Assembly (NCBI GenBank): GCA_903882875.1
Contig: CAIRYQ010000052.1
Span: forward strand, 1 to 35,403
From: an uncultured Spartobacteria bacterium
GTDB taxonomy: Bacteria; Verrucomicrobiota; Verrucomicrobiia; Chthoniobacterales; Chthoniobacteraceae
Direction of reading: 5' to 3'
Length of the DNA: 35,403 nucleotides
Shown: in pieces, positions 17,049-24,011 of the stretch
How positions within the stretch are numbered: position 1 is the first letter of the stretch
Layout: each line of letters opens with the position of its first letter
Program-made: the position numbers and the translations under genes
Notes under the pieces: model-generated
What the model was told of the DNA's origin: nothing
Database searches by the model: none
The model's input: only the letters and a program-made list of their open reading frames with translations

Positions 17049-18299
17049 ATGGCAGCAAGCACCGTTGAGTTAGAAATTCCCGACACCATCGCCCGCGCCG
17101 AGGCCGGCATCTCGAAGACGGAGGGCGACATGCTCGGCGAGAAGATGATCATCAACATGGGCCCGTCGCATCCCGCGACGCACGGCGTGCTGCGGCTCAT
17201 CCTGGAGATGGACGGCGAATACATCACGAAGGCCACGCCGGAGGTCGGCTACCTGCACCGCGGCGACGAGAAGATCGCGGAGAACATGACCTACAATCAG
17301 TTCATCCCCTACACGGACCGGCTCGACTACCTCGCCCCCATCGCGAACAACGTCGCCTACGCGCTCGCCGTGGAAAAGCTCATGGGTTGGGAACTCCCCG
17401 CCCGCGGCCAGGCCATCCGCGTCCTCTGCTGCGAACTCGCGCGCATCTCCGCGCACCTCCTCGGCATCGGCTGTTTCGCCATGGATACGGGCGCGATGAC
17501 CGTCTTCCTCTACACCTTCCAGCAGCGCGAAATCGTGTACAACCTGATGGAGCAAATCACCGGCGCGCGCTTCACCACCAGCTACACGCGCATCGGGGGA
17601 ATGGTCCGCGACATCAACGAACGCATCATCAGCGACGTCCGCAAATTCTGCGAAGGCGTGCTCCCCGTCGTGGACGAGACGGACAAGCTCCTCACGCGCA
17701 ACCGCATCTTCGTGGACCGCACAAAGGACATCGGCACCATCACGAAAGAGCAGGCCATCAACTACGGCCTCAGCGGCCCGAACCTCCGCGCCAGCGGCGT
17801 GGACCACGACCTCCGCAAGCGCCAGCCCTACTGCGGCTACGAGCAGTATGAATTCGACATCCCGCTCGGCTCCATCGGCGACAGCTACGACCGCTACCTC
17901 GTCCGCATGGAGGAAATCAAACAGAGCGTCCGCATCCTCCGCCAAGTCTGCGACACCATGCCCTCCGGCGAGTGGTATGTGAACGACCCGAAGAATTATC
18001 CCCCGCCGAAGACCACCGTCCTCACCAAGATGGAGGAACTCATCCACCACTTCCTCATCCACACCGAGGGACTGAAGGCCCCCGAGGGCGAAGTCTATTT
18101 CGGCGCGGAAAACCCGAAGGGCGAACTCGGCTTCTACATTTACAGCAAGGGCGGCGGCACGCCCTACCGCCTGAAGATCCGCAGCCCCAGCTTCATCAAT
18201 CTCAGCATCCTGCCAAAGCTCCTTCCCGGCCACATGATGAGCGACGTCGTGAGCATCCTCGGCTCCCTCGACTTCGTGATGGGCGAGTGCGACCGGTAA
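17049..18299 (+). CDS. nuoD: NADH-quinone oxidoreductase subunit D
   Basis: This 416-residue 49-kDa subunit of respiratory complex I forms much of the quinone-binding pocket at the membrane interface. Diagnostic segments are NMGPSHPATHGVLRLIL, EVGYLHRGDEKIAENMTYNQ, the hydrogenase-like SYTRIGGMVRD, and the C-terminal [17 protein letters not shown] 17049 was chosen over an upstream in-frame ATG at 16899, which would add 50 low-quality residues and overlap lpxI. No other nuo gene is adjacent, so the complex I genes are split in this genome. The last 118 bp up to the stop are repeated at 19044-19161, beyond the HNH cassette. Confidence 0.96.
   Translation: MAASTVELEIPDTIARAEAGISKTEGDMLGEKMIINMGPSHPATHGVLRLILEMDGEYITKATPEVGYLHRGDEKIAENMTYNQFIPYTDRLDYLAPIANNVAYALAVEKLMGWELPARGQAIRVLCCELARISAHLLGIGCFAMDTGAMTVFLYTFQQREIVYNLMEQITGARFTTSYTRIGGMVRDINERIISDVRKFCEGVLPVVDETDKLLTRNRIFVDRTKDIGTITKEQAINYGLSGPNLRASGVDHDLRKRQPYCGYEQYEFDIPLGSIGDSYDRYLVRMEEIKQSVRILRQVCDTMPSGEWYVNDPKNYPPPKTTVLTKMEELIHHFLIHTEGLKAPEGEVYFGAENPKGELGFYIYSKGGGTPYRLKIRSPSFINLSILPKLLPGHMMSDVVSILGSLDFVMGECDR
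18181..18298 (+). repeat. 118-bp direct repeat, copy 1 (3' end of nuoD)
   Basis: Positions 18181-18298 match 19044-19161 with four mismatches by my count (about 97% identical), starting at GCAGCCCC and ending at GACCGGTA in the stop codon. This copy is the functional end of nuoD. The two copies flank the HNH cassette. Confidence 0.93.
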
Positions 18300-18368
18300 A
18301 AGCGGAAGCCCGCTCGGACTCACAGCCTTTCCTTGCCGCTTCACAGTTGGGAATGTAGTCTCCACCGC

Positions 18369-18623
18369 ATGAGCACTCAGACAGCCTTCCATCGTGGCGT
18401 GCATCCGCTCCTCCGGCTCCTGCTTCCGGGAAAGGAGAAGGCCGTGCTGACTGCGAAGCCCGATCGCGCGCTGCTCGAACGCATCGAGCAGCTCGCGGCA
18501 AAATCCACCGAAGGCAAACTCACCGCCAAGGAACGCGATGAATACGAGGGCTACGTGCGCGCCAACAAATTCGTCGCCACCCTGCGGCGCGAAGCCCGTG
18601 CGATGAAAACCAGCTCGCTGTGA
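18369..18623 (+). CDS. small protein partner of HNH endonuclease
   Basis: This 84-residue, basic, helical protein starts at ATG 18369. Its C-terminal half has the pattern LLERIEQLAAKSTEGKLTAK, then ERDEYEGYVRANKFVATLRR. I recognise this type of short protein as a frequent companion of HNH nuclease genes in Planctomycetes, Verrucomicrobia and Cyanobacteria. Its stop overlaps the GTG start of the HNH gene as GTGA, so the two are translationally coupled. A toxin-antitoxin-like relation or a DNA-binding helper role has been suggested by context only. Function is unknown. Confidence 0.75.
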   Translation: MSTQTAFHRGVHPLLRLLLPGKEKAVLTAKPDRALLERIEQLAAKSTEGKLTAKERDEYEGYVRANKFVATLRREARAMKTSSL

Positions 18624-19000
18624 ATGCCGCGACGCGCACCCTGGTGCGTCGGCGCGCTGCGGATCGCTGCGAGTATTGCCAGCTTCATCAGGACGACTCG
18701 CCCCTCGCCACCCTGCACATCGAGCACATCCGCCCGCGCAAGCACGGCGGCACCGACCACGAGTCGAACCTCTGCCTCGCGTGCATTGACTGCAACCTGC
18801 GCAAAGGCCCCAATCTCACGGGCATTGATCCGCAGACCGGCGAAGTCACCCCACTGTTTCACCCGCGCCAGCAAAAGTGGGATGATCATTTCGCATGGGA
18901 GGGAATCCGCATCACCGGAAGGACAGCCATCGGACGCACGACCATCCAAGTTTTGGAAATGAACTCCGACGACCAGCTCAACCTCCGCGCGGAAGGGTAG
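18620..19000 (+). CDS. HNH endonuclease
   Basis: This 126-residue HNH nuclease starts at GTG 18620, overlapping the partner stop. The zinc-binding pairs are C17/C20 (CEYC) and C55/C58 (CLACIDC). The catalytic HNH core includes HIEHIRPRKHGG (H33/H36, H42), N50 and N59. The C-terminus has the conserved LTGIDPQTGEVTPLFHPR and W.DHF segments of the PVC/cyanobacterial small HNH family. It probably nicks or cleaves DNA in the cytoplasm. Its position between two copies of the nuoD 3' end suggests a mobile or homing-like cassette. Confidence 0.9.
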   Translation: MNAATRTLVRRRAADRCEYCQLHQDDSPLATLHIEHIRPRKHGGTDHESNLCLACIDCNLRKGPNLTGIDPQTGEVTPLFHPRQQKWDDHFAWEGIRITGRTAIGRTTIQVLEMNSDDQLNLRAEG

Positions 19001-19043
19001 TAGAATGCCGCTCGCTTAAAATCTCAGCCCGCCTTCCGCTCAT

Positions 19044-19161
19044 GCAGCCCCAGCTTCATCAATCTCAGCATCCTGCCGAAGATTCTTCCCGGCCACATGA
19101 TGAGCGACGTCGTGAGCATCCTCGGCTCCCTCGACTTCGTCATGGGCGAGTGCGACCGGTA
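19044..19161 (+). pseudogene. 118-bp direct repeat, copy 2 (displaced nuoD 3' end)
   Basis: This fragment encodes the last 39 codons of NuoD in frame and ends in TAG instead of TAA. It differs from copy 1 at four bases. These give a synonymous Pro change, Leu to Ile, and a synonymous Val change. It has no start and no upstream nuoD sequence. It is probably the original nuoD end displaced by an insertion, or what remains of a second nuoD. Confidence 0.9.
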
Positions 19162-19219
19162 GCGAAGCAGCGATGCTCTCCCGAACTGCGAGATGTGCTG
19201 ACGGCGGTCTTGAAAATAA

Positions 19220-20074
19220 TCAGTCTGTCCCTTGTTCCCGCTTTAGCACTTCCGACCAAGTGGTTGGCAAGATTTCAAGTTCAAATCTCTTTTTGGCGAG
19301 GCGCGCTTTTTTCAAGGGAACAGAATCTAACCCGCTGGTCTTGCATGCTTGATTCAGCCTTAAGATGACATCCTTCTCGATAAGTGCTCCAAGAATCACA
19401 CATTCAACCGCCTCTACGGAGAAAGGGAGATACTCGCCATCATTCAGAGTCTCCGGTCGGTGAGTGGCTCGCCATTCTCTCTCATAGCTCCATTCTCGAC
19501 TTTTTCGTTTAAACAGCGGCAACAGGCTTTCTGCGGAACATTGCTCGTCATGAACGGTAGTGATATCAAATTCAGGACGCTCATCATCATACTCCACTTC
19601 AAATAATAGCGTTGCTGGTTTTGTTTCGATCAGCACGTCTGAACGGAATCCAACAGCGAATCCACGATGATTTTGTCCATAGTGACTCCATAGCAACACC
19701 CCATTGTTGCGGCTTGATAGGCACAGAACTCGGGTGCCAGTTGCGACCCTCGACCACTCGGCGATCGGGTTGTCATAGATTACCTCCCATCGCGCTTTCC
19801 ATGCCGCAACCATTGCAGGTGTAATTTTTTCATACATATCAAACCTCGTGGCACTTCGCTCTAAATAGTTACGTATGATACTTGGATCTCTGACCTCCTT
19901 AAAAACAGGCAACATGTCAAAGGGATCGTTCATCGTCCCTATTTTAGATAATTTGAATCGCCGAGCCGAAAGAATATTGGTTGTATCCCTGCCTCCCTCT
20001 GGAGGAGGAAGGTATTGATAGACAATTCTTGGAACAGGATACTTCTCGCTTAATTCTACTTCGCGATCACTCAT
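19220..20074 (-). CDS. DUF2971 domain protein
   Basis: This 284-residue protein starts at ATG 20074 (MSDREVELSEKYP). It has the DUF2971 pattern: LYQYLPP-like N-terminus (IVYQYLPPPEG), FKLSKIGTMNDPFDM near residue 45, LCLSSRNNGVLLWSHYG with HRGFAVGF near residue 125, VEYDDERP, then SREWSYEREWRA. These are the hallmark polar positions of the family, whose biochemical role is unknown; members often sit in mobile or defence regions. The gene is clearly more AT-rich than its neighbours, indicating transfer. It sits between the HNH cassette and a VapBC pair. Confidence 0.8.
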   Translation of the reverse strand: MSDREVELSEKYPVPRIVYQYLPPPEGGRDTTNILSARRFKLSKIGTMNDPFDMLPVFKEVRDPSIIRNYLERSATRFDMYEKITPAMVAAWKARWEVIYDNPIAEWSRVATGTRVLCLSSRNNGVLLWSHYGQNHRGFAVGFRSDVLIETKPATLLFEVEYDDERPEFDITTVHDEQCSAESLLPLFKRKSREWSYEREWRATHRPETLNDGEYLPFSVEAVECVILGALIEKDVILRLNQACKTSGLDSVPLKKARLAKKRFELEILPTTWSEVLKREQGTD

Positions 20075-20104
20075 AGCGGCACACAAGGACAGGCAGATTA
20101 TCCG

Positions 20105-20566
20105 TCATCGCCCCCTGCGGCCTAAGAGGTGCAGAACCCGCACGCCCGCCGCTTCGGCGAGGGCTTTTTGTTCCCCGTCAAATGTCAGGATCGCATCGGC
20201 GCCCGTTTCGATGGCGATGGCGACGTGGAAAAGATCCATCCCGCGGATGGGCACGGAGAGGCCGTGCTCTGCGCTGAGTTCACACGCGGTGCGGACGGCG
20301 TCGCGCCAGTCGAATTCCGCGTGCGGCCAGTAGCCGAGGCGGACTTCCTGTTCGATGATGCGGATTTGCTGGCGCGCGTCGCCGGAATCTATCGCGCCCG
20401 TGCGCTCCAACTGCCGGAAGGCATTGAAGACTTCGACGCGATGCCACGGCGTCCAAAGCACCTTCGCCTGCGGATGCCTGTCGAACAGCGTGAGCGCCGC
20501 ATCATGGTTTGCATCGCGCCGCGACTTATAGGCCAGCCACCACGAGGTGTCCGTGTAAACGGTCAC
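20105..20566 (-). CDS. VapC-like PIN-domain ribonuclease toxin
   Basis: This 153-residue PIN protein begins at GTG 20566 (translated MTVYTDTSWWLAY). Acidic site residues are D6 in YTDTSW, E in HRVEVFNAFRQLER, D in RGMDLFHVAIAIETGAD, and D in ILTFDGEQ, the normal four-residue Mg-binding set. VapC toxins cleave RNA, often initiator tRNA or rRNA. The start overlaps the stop of the upstream 49-residue protein as GTGA, the typical antitoxin-toxin coupling. All key residues look intact. Confidence 0.88.
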   Translation of the reverse strand: MTVYTDTSWWLAYKSRRDANHDAALTLFDRHPQAKVLWTPWHRVEVFNAFRQLERTGAIDSGDARQQIRIIEQEVRLGYWPHAEFDWRDAVRTACELSAEHGLSVPIRGMDLFHVAIAIETGADAILTFDGEQKALAEAAGVRVLHLLGRRGR

Positions 20567-20712
20567 TTCTTGAGTCCGCGCAGAAACGCCACTCCGTCGA
20601 ATTTCGGTTTCGTGGGATCACCCACGGCGCGCGCCTCGGCGAGTGCGCGGGTCATGCGCGGGCGGGCCTTGTCAGCGGCCCTGCGGCTGGGTTTGCGAAC
20701 GGCGGCTTTCAT
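20563..20712 (-). CDS. short antitoxin of the VapC-like toxin
   Basis: This 49-residue basic protein starts at ATG 20712 and ends in a 4-nt overlap with the PIN toxin gene. The N-terminus is rich in Arg and Lys (KPSRRAADKARPRMTRALAE), suggesting DNA binding. The C-terminus, KPKFDGVAFLRGLKK, is likely the toxin-binding tail. No family is certain from sequence, but size, order and coupling fit an antitoxin. A perfect inverted repeat immediately upstream is a likely autoregulatory operator. Confidence 0.65.
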   Translation of the reverse strand: MKAAVRKPSRRAADKARPRMTRALAEARAVGDPTKPKFDGVAFLRGLKK

Positions 20713-20713
20713 G

Positions 20714-20731
20714 GTGCAATGGATATTGCAC
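20714..20731 (-). promoter_or_regulatory. candidate autoregulatory operator of the VapBC-like pair
   Basis: GTGCAAT-GGAT-ATTGCAC is a perfect 7-bp inverted repeat with a 4-bp spacer, ending one base before the antitoxin start codon. Its position would let a bound antitoxin block transcription or translation initiation, as in other type II toxin-antitoxin operons. Confidence 0.5.
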
Positions 20732-20866
20732 GCAGGTGGCGCGATCAAGGAGGAAGAGGCATGGACTGATTATTCACCCCAGCCCGGAGGTCTGCGCGGA
20801 ATGGTGCCGGTGCGTGGAGCCCGCCGGAGGCGGACGCAACCACCGGAGCCCCGCCACCCCACGGAC

Positions 20867-20926
20867 ATGCGCCCCGGCAGCGCGGGGATGCGGCATGGAG
20901 ATTCCCTCGACACATCCGGGGCGCAT
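20867..20926 (-). terminator. GC-rich inverted repeat after FN3-like paralog 2
   Basis: ATGCGCCCCGG at 20867-20877 pairs perfectly with CCGGGGCGCAT at 20916-20926, and a smaller CCCC/GGGG hairpin lies inside. It follows the stop of the minus-strand FN3-like gene by about 27 bp. There is no T-run, so a terminator role is only possible. Confidence 0.3.
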
Positions 20927-20952
20927 CGCGTGTTCCGCGGCGGGTATGCGAT

Positions 20953-21585
20953 TCAGACCACCGTGATCATGGCCGGGTCGCTCCAGGCGCCCATCACGCC
21001 CTTGGCCCCCACGGTGCGGACGCGCACCCAGATGGTGCTGCCCACCGTGAGCCCGGTGAGGATGGCCTTGCCGCCGCTGAAGACGATGCCGTGCCGCCAG
21101 TTTGCCTCCGCATTCGGGTCGCCCTCGCACACCTGCGCCTCGTTCGTGCTGCGCGCGCGGTCCGGGCGGCAGCGGGCGGTGATGCTCGTGCTCACCGGCC
21201 CGTGCGTGAGGCGGAGATTCGCCGGCGCGGCGGGCACCCCCGAGGGCGGACGCGCCGTGGTGTAGGAGGGGAAGCCGCTTTGCGACACGATGATCGCATC
21301 GCCCTTCGCGATGAAATTCACATAGTTGCCGAGACTCGCCAGCGCATCCGCGAGGGCGCTGCGGGCGGCCTTCGCCGCATGGATGTCCGCCGTGGCGCGG
21401 CTCGCCTTGGCCGCGATTTTTCCCTCGAAAGTCCCGATGATGGCCAACAACGCAGGCATCGCCACCGGCGGGTCGGGAAAGGTGGCCGCATTTGCCGACA
21501 TCTGGCTGTGGATGTTCAGGGCCACGGGCGTAAGCGCCGCGCCCTTGAAAGCGCTGAATTCAATGGCTGCCTTGGTCTTGCTCAT
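20953..21585 (-). CDS. fibronectin type III-like domain protein (paralog 2)
   Basis: This 210-residue protein starts at ATG 21585 (MSKTKAAIEFSAFKG). The N-terminal half is helical, with FPDPPVAMPALLAIIGTFEG and ARSALADALASLGNYVNFIA. The C-terminal half from about residue 118 is a fibronectin-III-like domain (PAAPANLRLTHGP, then ILTGLTVGSTIWVRVRTVG and GAWSDP). It aligns along its length with the protein at 565-1326. No signal peptide is seen. Upstream on the same strand are a CGGCCCTTT motif (21709-21717) and a long 21-bp tandem array, the arrangement also found at the first locus. Function is unknown; the in-frame extension upstream to 21729 lacks support. Confidence 0.82.
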   Translation of the reverse strand: MSKTKAAIEFSAFKGAALTPVALNIHSQMSANAATFPDPPVAMPALLAIIGTFEGKIAAKASRATADIHAAKAARSALADALASLGNYVNFIAKGDAIIVSQSGFPSYTTARPPSGVPAAPANLRLTHGPVSTSITARCRPDRARSTNEAQVCEGDPNAEANWRHGIVFSGGKAILTGLTVGSTIWVRVRTVGAKGVMGAWSDPAMITVV

Positions 21586-21741
21586 GGGAATGGGTTCTGG
21601 CGGAAAGCCGTAAGGAAAGCCCCCGGCCTGCATCAGAAAGAGCCGGGTGAATCCCGAGGCAGCGAGCCTGCCAGCAGGTTTGGTGTGTTTTCGTTCGTTT
21701 TCTGGCTGAAAGGGCCGATATTCGGACAAATGGGCCGAAGA

Positions 21742-22199
21742 GTCAAGAAAAAAAAGGCATTGGAGTTTTGAAAAAAGGCATCAAAATCAAAAAACAAAGC
21801 AGTTGTTTCAAAAAACAAGGTATCATCATTAAAAAAGAAGGAATTATCTCTGAATAAAAAGGTATTATTGTTTAGAAATAAGCAATCAGATTATAACAAA
21901 AATGAATCTGAATTCAAAAATAAGGCATTATTTTTGTAGAACAAGGCATCAGATGTGTGAAGAAAAGCCTTATATTCAAAAAAAGAGGCATTCTTTGTCT
22001 CGATGCCTTCAGCATCCGCGCCAGATCCGCCAAGCATCTGCGCAACTCTCCATCCATCCGCACCGAACCTCGAAGCTTCCGCATCAACCCCTGAAGCCTC
22101 CGCGCCAAACCCCAAAGCCTCCGCGCCAAACCCGGAAGCCTCCGCGCACAACCTCCCATCATCGGCACCAAAGCCGGAATCTTCCACGCCTCTCCGGTT
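21742..22199 (-). repeat. 21-bp tandem repeat array upstream of FN3-like gene (locus 2)
   Basis: About 21 units occur in 458 bp. Anchors of the form GGCAT/AGCCT (plus-strand view) lie at 21756, 21777, 21798, 21819, 21840, 21861, 21882, 21903, 21924, 21945, 21966, 21987, then after a 3-bp offset at 22011, 22032, 22053, 22074, 22095, 22116, 22137, 22158 and 22179. The half nearest the gene is strongly AT-rich, with a run of As before most anchors. The far half is GC-rich, with units like GCCTCCGCGCCAAACCCGGAA. Both halves share one register. Heptads are encoded in several frames, but the AT-rich half has stops, so there is no continuous protein. Confidence 0.92.
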
Positions 22200-22220
22200 C
22201 GTTGCCAAGGTGCCTTTGAC

Positions 22221-22362
22221 AATAGCCCAGCGATTCATCGCTGGGGAACGTCGGAGGAAGAAAACAAAGTCCCGCGAGGGACGAAAGAACGCTCCTTCCG
22301 TCCCTGCCGGGACTTTGTTTTTCTGAAGACTCCGGTTCCCAGCGATGAATCGCTGGGCTATT
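22221..22362. mobile_element. hairpin-rich inverted-repeat element (REP/MITE-like)
   Basis: Outer arms 22221-22245 and 22338-22362 are perfect 25-bp inverted repeats (AATAGCCCAGCGATTCATCG and on). Each arm is itself a near-perfect hairpin around CCCAGCGAT-TC-ATCGCTGGG. Inner arms 22264-22282 and 22300-22318 (ACAAAGTCCCGCGAGGGAC and its complement) also pair, with two mismatches. The 142-bp unit has no coding capacity. It looks like a non-autonomous element or a REP doublet mobilised in trans. It abuts the GC-rich end of the 21-bp array. Confidence 0.75.
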
Positions 22363-22563
22363 TTCACGGCATTCCCTTTCGCCACGCGCTGTGTCCTGCA
22401 ACCGGACAAGCAGGGGATGAGGCAGCGGCGTGGACTGTTCTGGAGGCGATTCATGCCCTGCCGGATCACGAGTTTTGGGACGAGGGATTCAGTGACCGTG
22501 AAGTGGGACATGCAAGCCTTGCCGGATCTGCCCAAGTGGCAACGCACCCGGATGCCGTGCCGC

Positions 22564-23376
22564 TCATTCCCGCGTGATGGAATGAAGCGCCCAGCGCCCT
22601 TTGCTGCGTCGCAGGCGGAGCGGGGCGGCGAAAGTGCGCGTGAGATTGGCGCTGGTGAGGATTTTCTGCACGGGGCCGGTGGCGGTGACTCGGCCTTCGC
22701 GCAGCAGCAGCGCGTGCGTGATGGCGGGGACGATCTCCTCCACGTGATGCGTGACGAAGAGCAGGGTGGGGGAATCTTTCCCGCCGACTTTCCGGGAGGC
22801 GAGGCGCTGGAGGAAGGCGAGGAAGTGCTCGCGCGCGACGGGGTCGAGGCCGGCGCAGGGTTCGTCGAGGATGAGCACGGCGGGCCGGGCCATGAGCGCG
22901 CGGGCGATGAGGACGCGCTGGCGTTCGCCCTGCGAGAGGACGCCCCAGTCGCGTCCGGCGAGGTGGGCGCATTCGGCGGTGCGCATGACCTTCGCGGCTT
23001 CGGCGCGGTCGGCACGGGTGACGCGGCCCCAGTAGTCGAGCATGGCGTATTTTCCGCCGATGACGACGAGGCCGGCGGGGTCCCAGTCGGGGACCTTTTG
23101 CCGGATGGCGGAACTGACGAGGCCGACGCGCTTGCGGAGTTCGCGCCAGTCGGAATTGCCGTAGGTCTCGCCGAGCAGCTCGATCTCGCCCGCGCTCGGC
23201 GTGAGGTAGCCGGTGAGCGCGCTCAGGAGCGAAGTCTTGCCGGAGCCGTTCGCGCCGAGGATGACCCAGTGCTCGCCGCGCTGCACGCGCCAGTCGAGCC
23301 GGTCGAGGATGAGCGTGCCGTCGCGATGGACGACGAGGCCGCGGATGTCGAGGACGGGGCGGGTGGCGCGGGTCAT
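22564..23376 (-). CDS. ABC transporter ATP-binding protein, orphan
   Basis: This 270-residue single ATPase domain starts at ATG 23376 (MTRATRPVLDIRGL). Walker A is GANGSGKT near residue 43, the ABC signature is LSQGERQRVLIARAL, Walker B is AVLILDEPCAGLD, and the H-loop is LLFVTHHVEEI. The sequence resembles the ModF/YlmA-type ATPases often annotated as iron or molybdate transporters (EHWVILGANGSGKTSLL, DYWGRVT). No permease or binding protein is adjacent, so the substrate and even a transport role are unsure. It precedes the hairpin element and is read toward it. Confidence 0.88.
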   Translation of the reverse strand: MTRATRPVLDIRGLVVHRDGTLILDRLDWRVQRGEHWVILGANGSGKTSLLSALTGYLTPSAGEIELLGETYGNSDWRELRKRVGLVSSAIRQKVPDWDPAGLVVIGGKYAMLDYWGRVTRADRAEAAKVMRTAECAHLAGRDWGVLSQGERQRVLIARALMARPAVLILDEPCAGLDPVAREHFLAFLQRLASRKVGGKDSPTLLFVTHHVEEIVPAITHALLLREGRVTATGPVQKILTSANLTRTFAAPLRLRRSKGRWALHSITRE

Positions 23377-23428
23377 GGGAAAAAATCGCGGCGGTGCTGG
23401 CATGAAGGATTAGGCGACGTTGGTGTTG

Positions 23429-23998
23429 TTACCACTGGTGTCCTTCCGGGATTGGCGGAAGCTCTGTTTCAAGTCGTGGGTAATCGAGTTCGAGTTGATC
23501 ACGACGCTGGCCGTAGGTCGCGGGATCGTGCTCCGCAAGCTGGCGATAGATGATCCTGAGATTTGCGTAGATACGAAGGTCTCTCGGATCGAACTCTACG
23601 GCATGTTCAAAGCATCGTGCCGAGCCGACCAGATCGCTTTGCTTGTAGAGCAACGCTCCCAACTCGATATAGGCATCTACAAATGTCGGCTCAACTTCGA
23701 TTGCTGTTCGGTAGTGATCGAAAGCCTCAGCAAATTCGCCAGAACGCTCCAAACGTGTAGCAACGATATAATGATACCTAGCTGAGTAGTGCTCTGGGAA
23801 CTGTTTGAAGATCGCGGAGAACTGATCGACGGCGGCCTGTTGTTCGTGCCGATAGAAATGGAAGTTACCGAGGCATTCGAGACGTTCGGCCTGCGAGAGA
23901 CTATCGGCTGCGGATTGTAGTTCGCTTTGTCCCGCAGCGAACTCGCCACGGCGGAACAAGTCAGTGATGTGGAGATAGAGTTGGGATTTCGACGTCAT
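23429..23998 (-). CDS. TPR repeat protein
   Basis: This 189-residue protein starts at ATG 23998 (MTSKSQLYLHITDLFRRGEF). Three consecutive helix-turn-helix units resemble tetratricopeptide repeats: LECLGNFHFYRHEQQAAVDQ, then YIVATRLERSGEFAEAFDHY with IEVEPTFVDAY, then LGALLYKQSDLVGSARCFEH with VEFDPRDL. TPR proteins serve as protein-interaction scaffolds; the partner is unknown. No signal peptide or other domain is visible. The gene is less GC-rich than trmD, which lies 13 bp upstream in the same direction, and than the ABC gene downstream, hinting at separate origin. Confidence 0.8.
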   Translation of the reverse strand: MTSKSQLYLHITDLFRRGEFAAGQSELQSAADSLSQAERLECLGNFHFYRHEQQAAVDQFSAIFKQFPEHYSARYHYIVATRLERSGEFAEAFDHYRTAIEVEPTFVDAYIELGALLYKQSDLVGSARCFEHAVEFDPRDLRIYANLRIIYRQLAEHDPATYGQRRDQLELDYPRLETELPPIPEGHQW

Positions 23999-24011
23999 CG
24001 CTCTGAGCCGC

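Noticed and set aside
17070-18404. Minus-strand open frame of 444 codons opposite nuoD
   Set aside because: Its translation is Ala/Asp/Val-rich and without domains; nuoD is unambiguous on the plus strand.
21742-22199. Diversity-generating retroelement template or variable repeat
   Set aside because: No reverse transcriptase or adenine-specific substitution pattern is seen; the structure is a simple tandem repeat.
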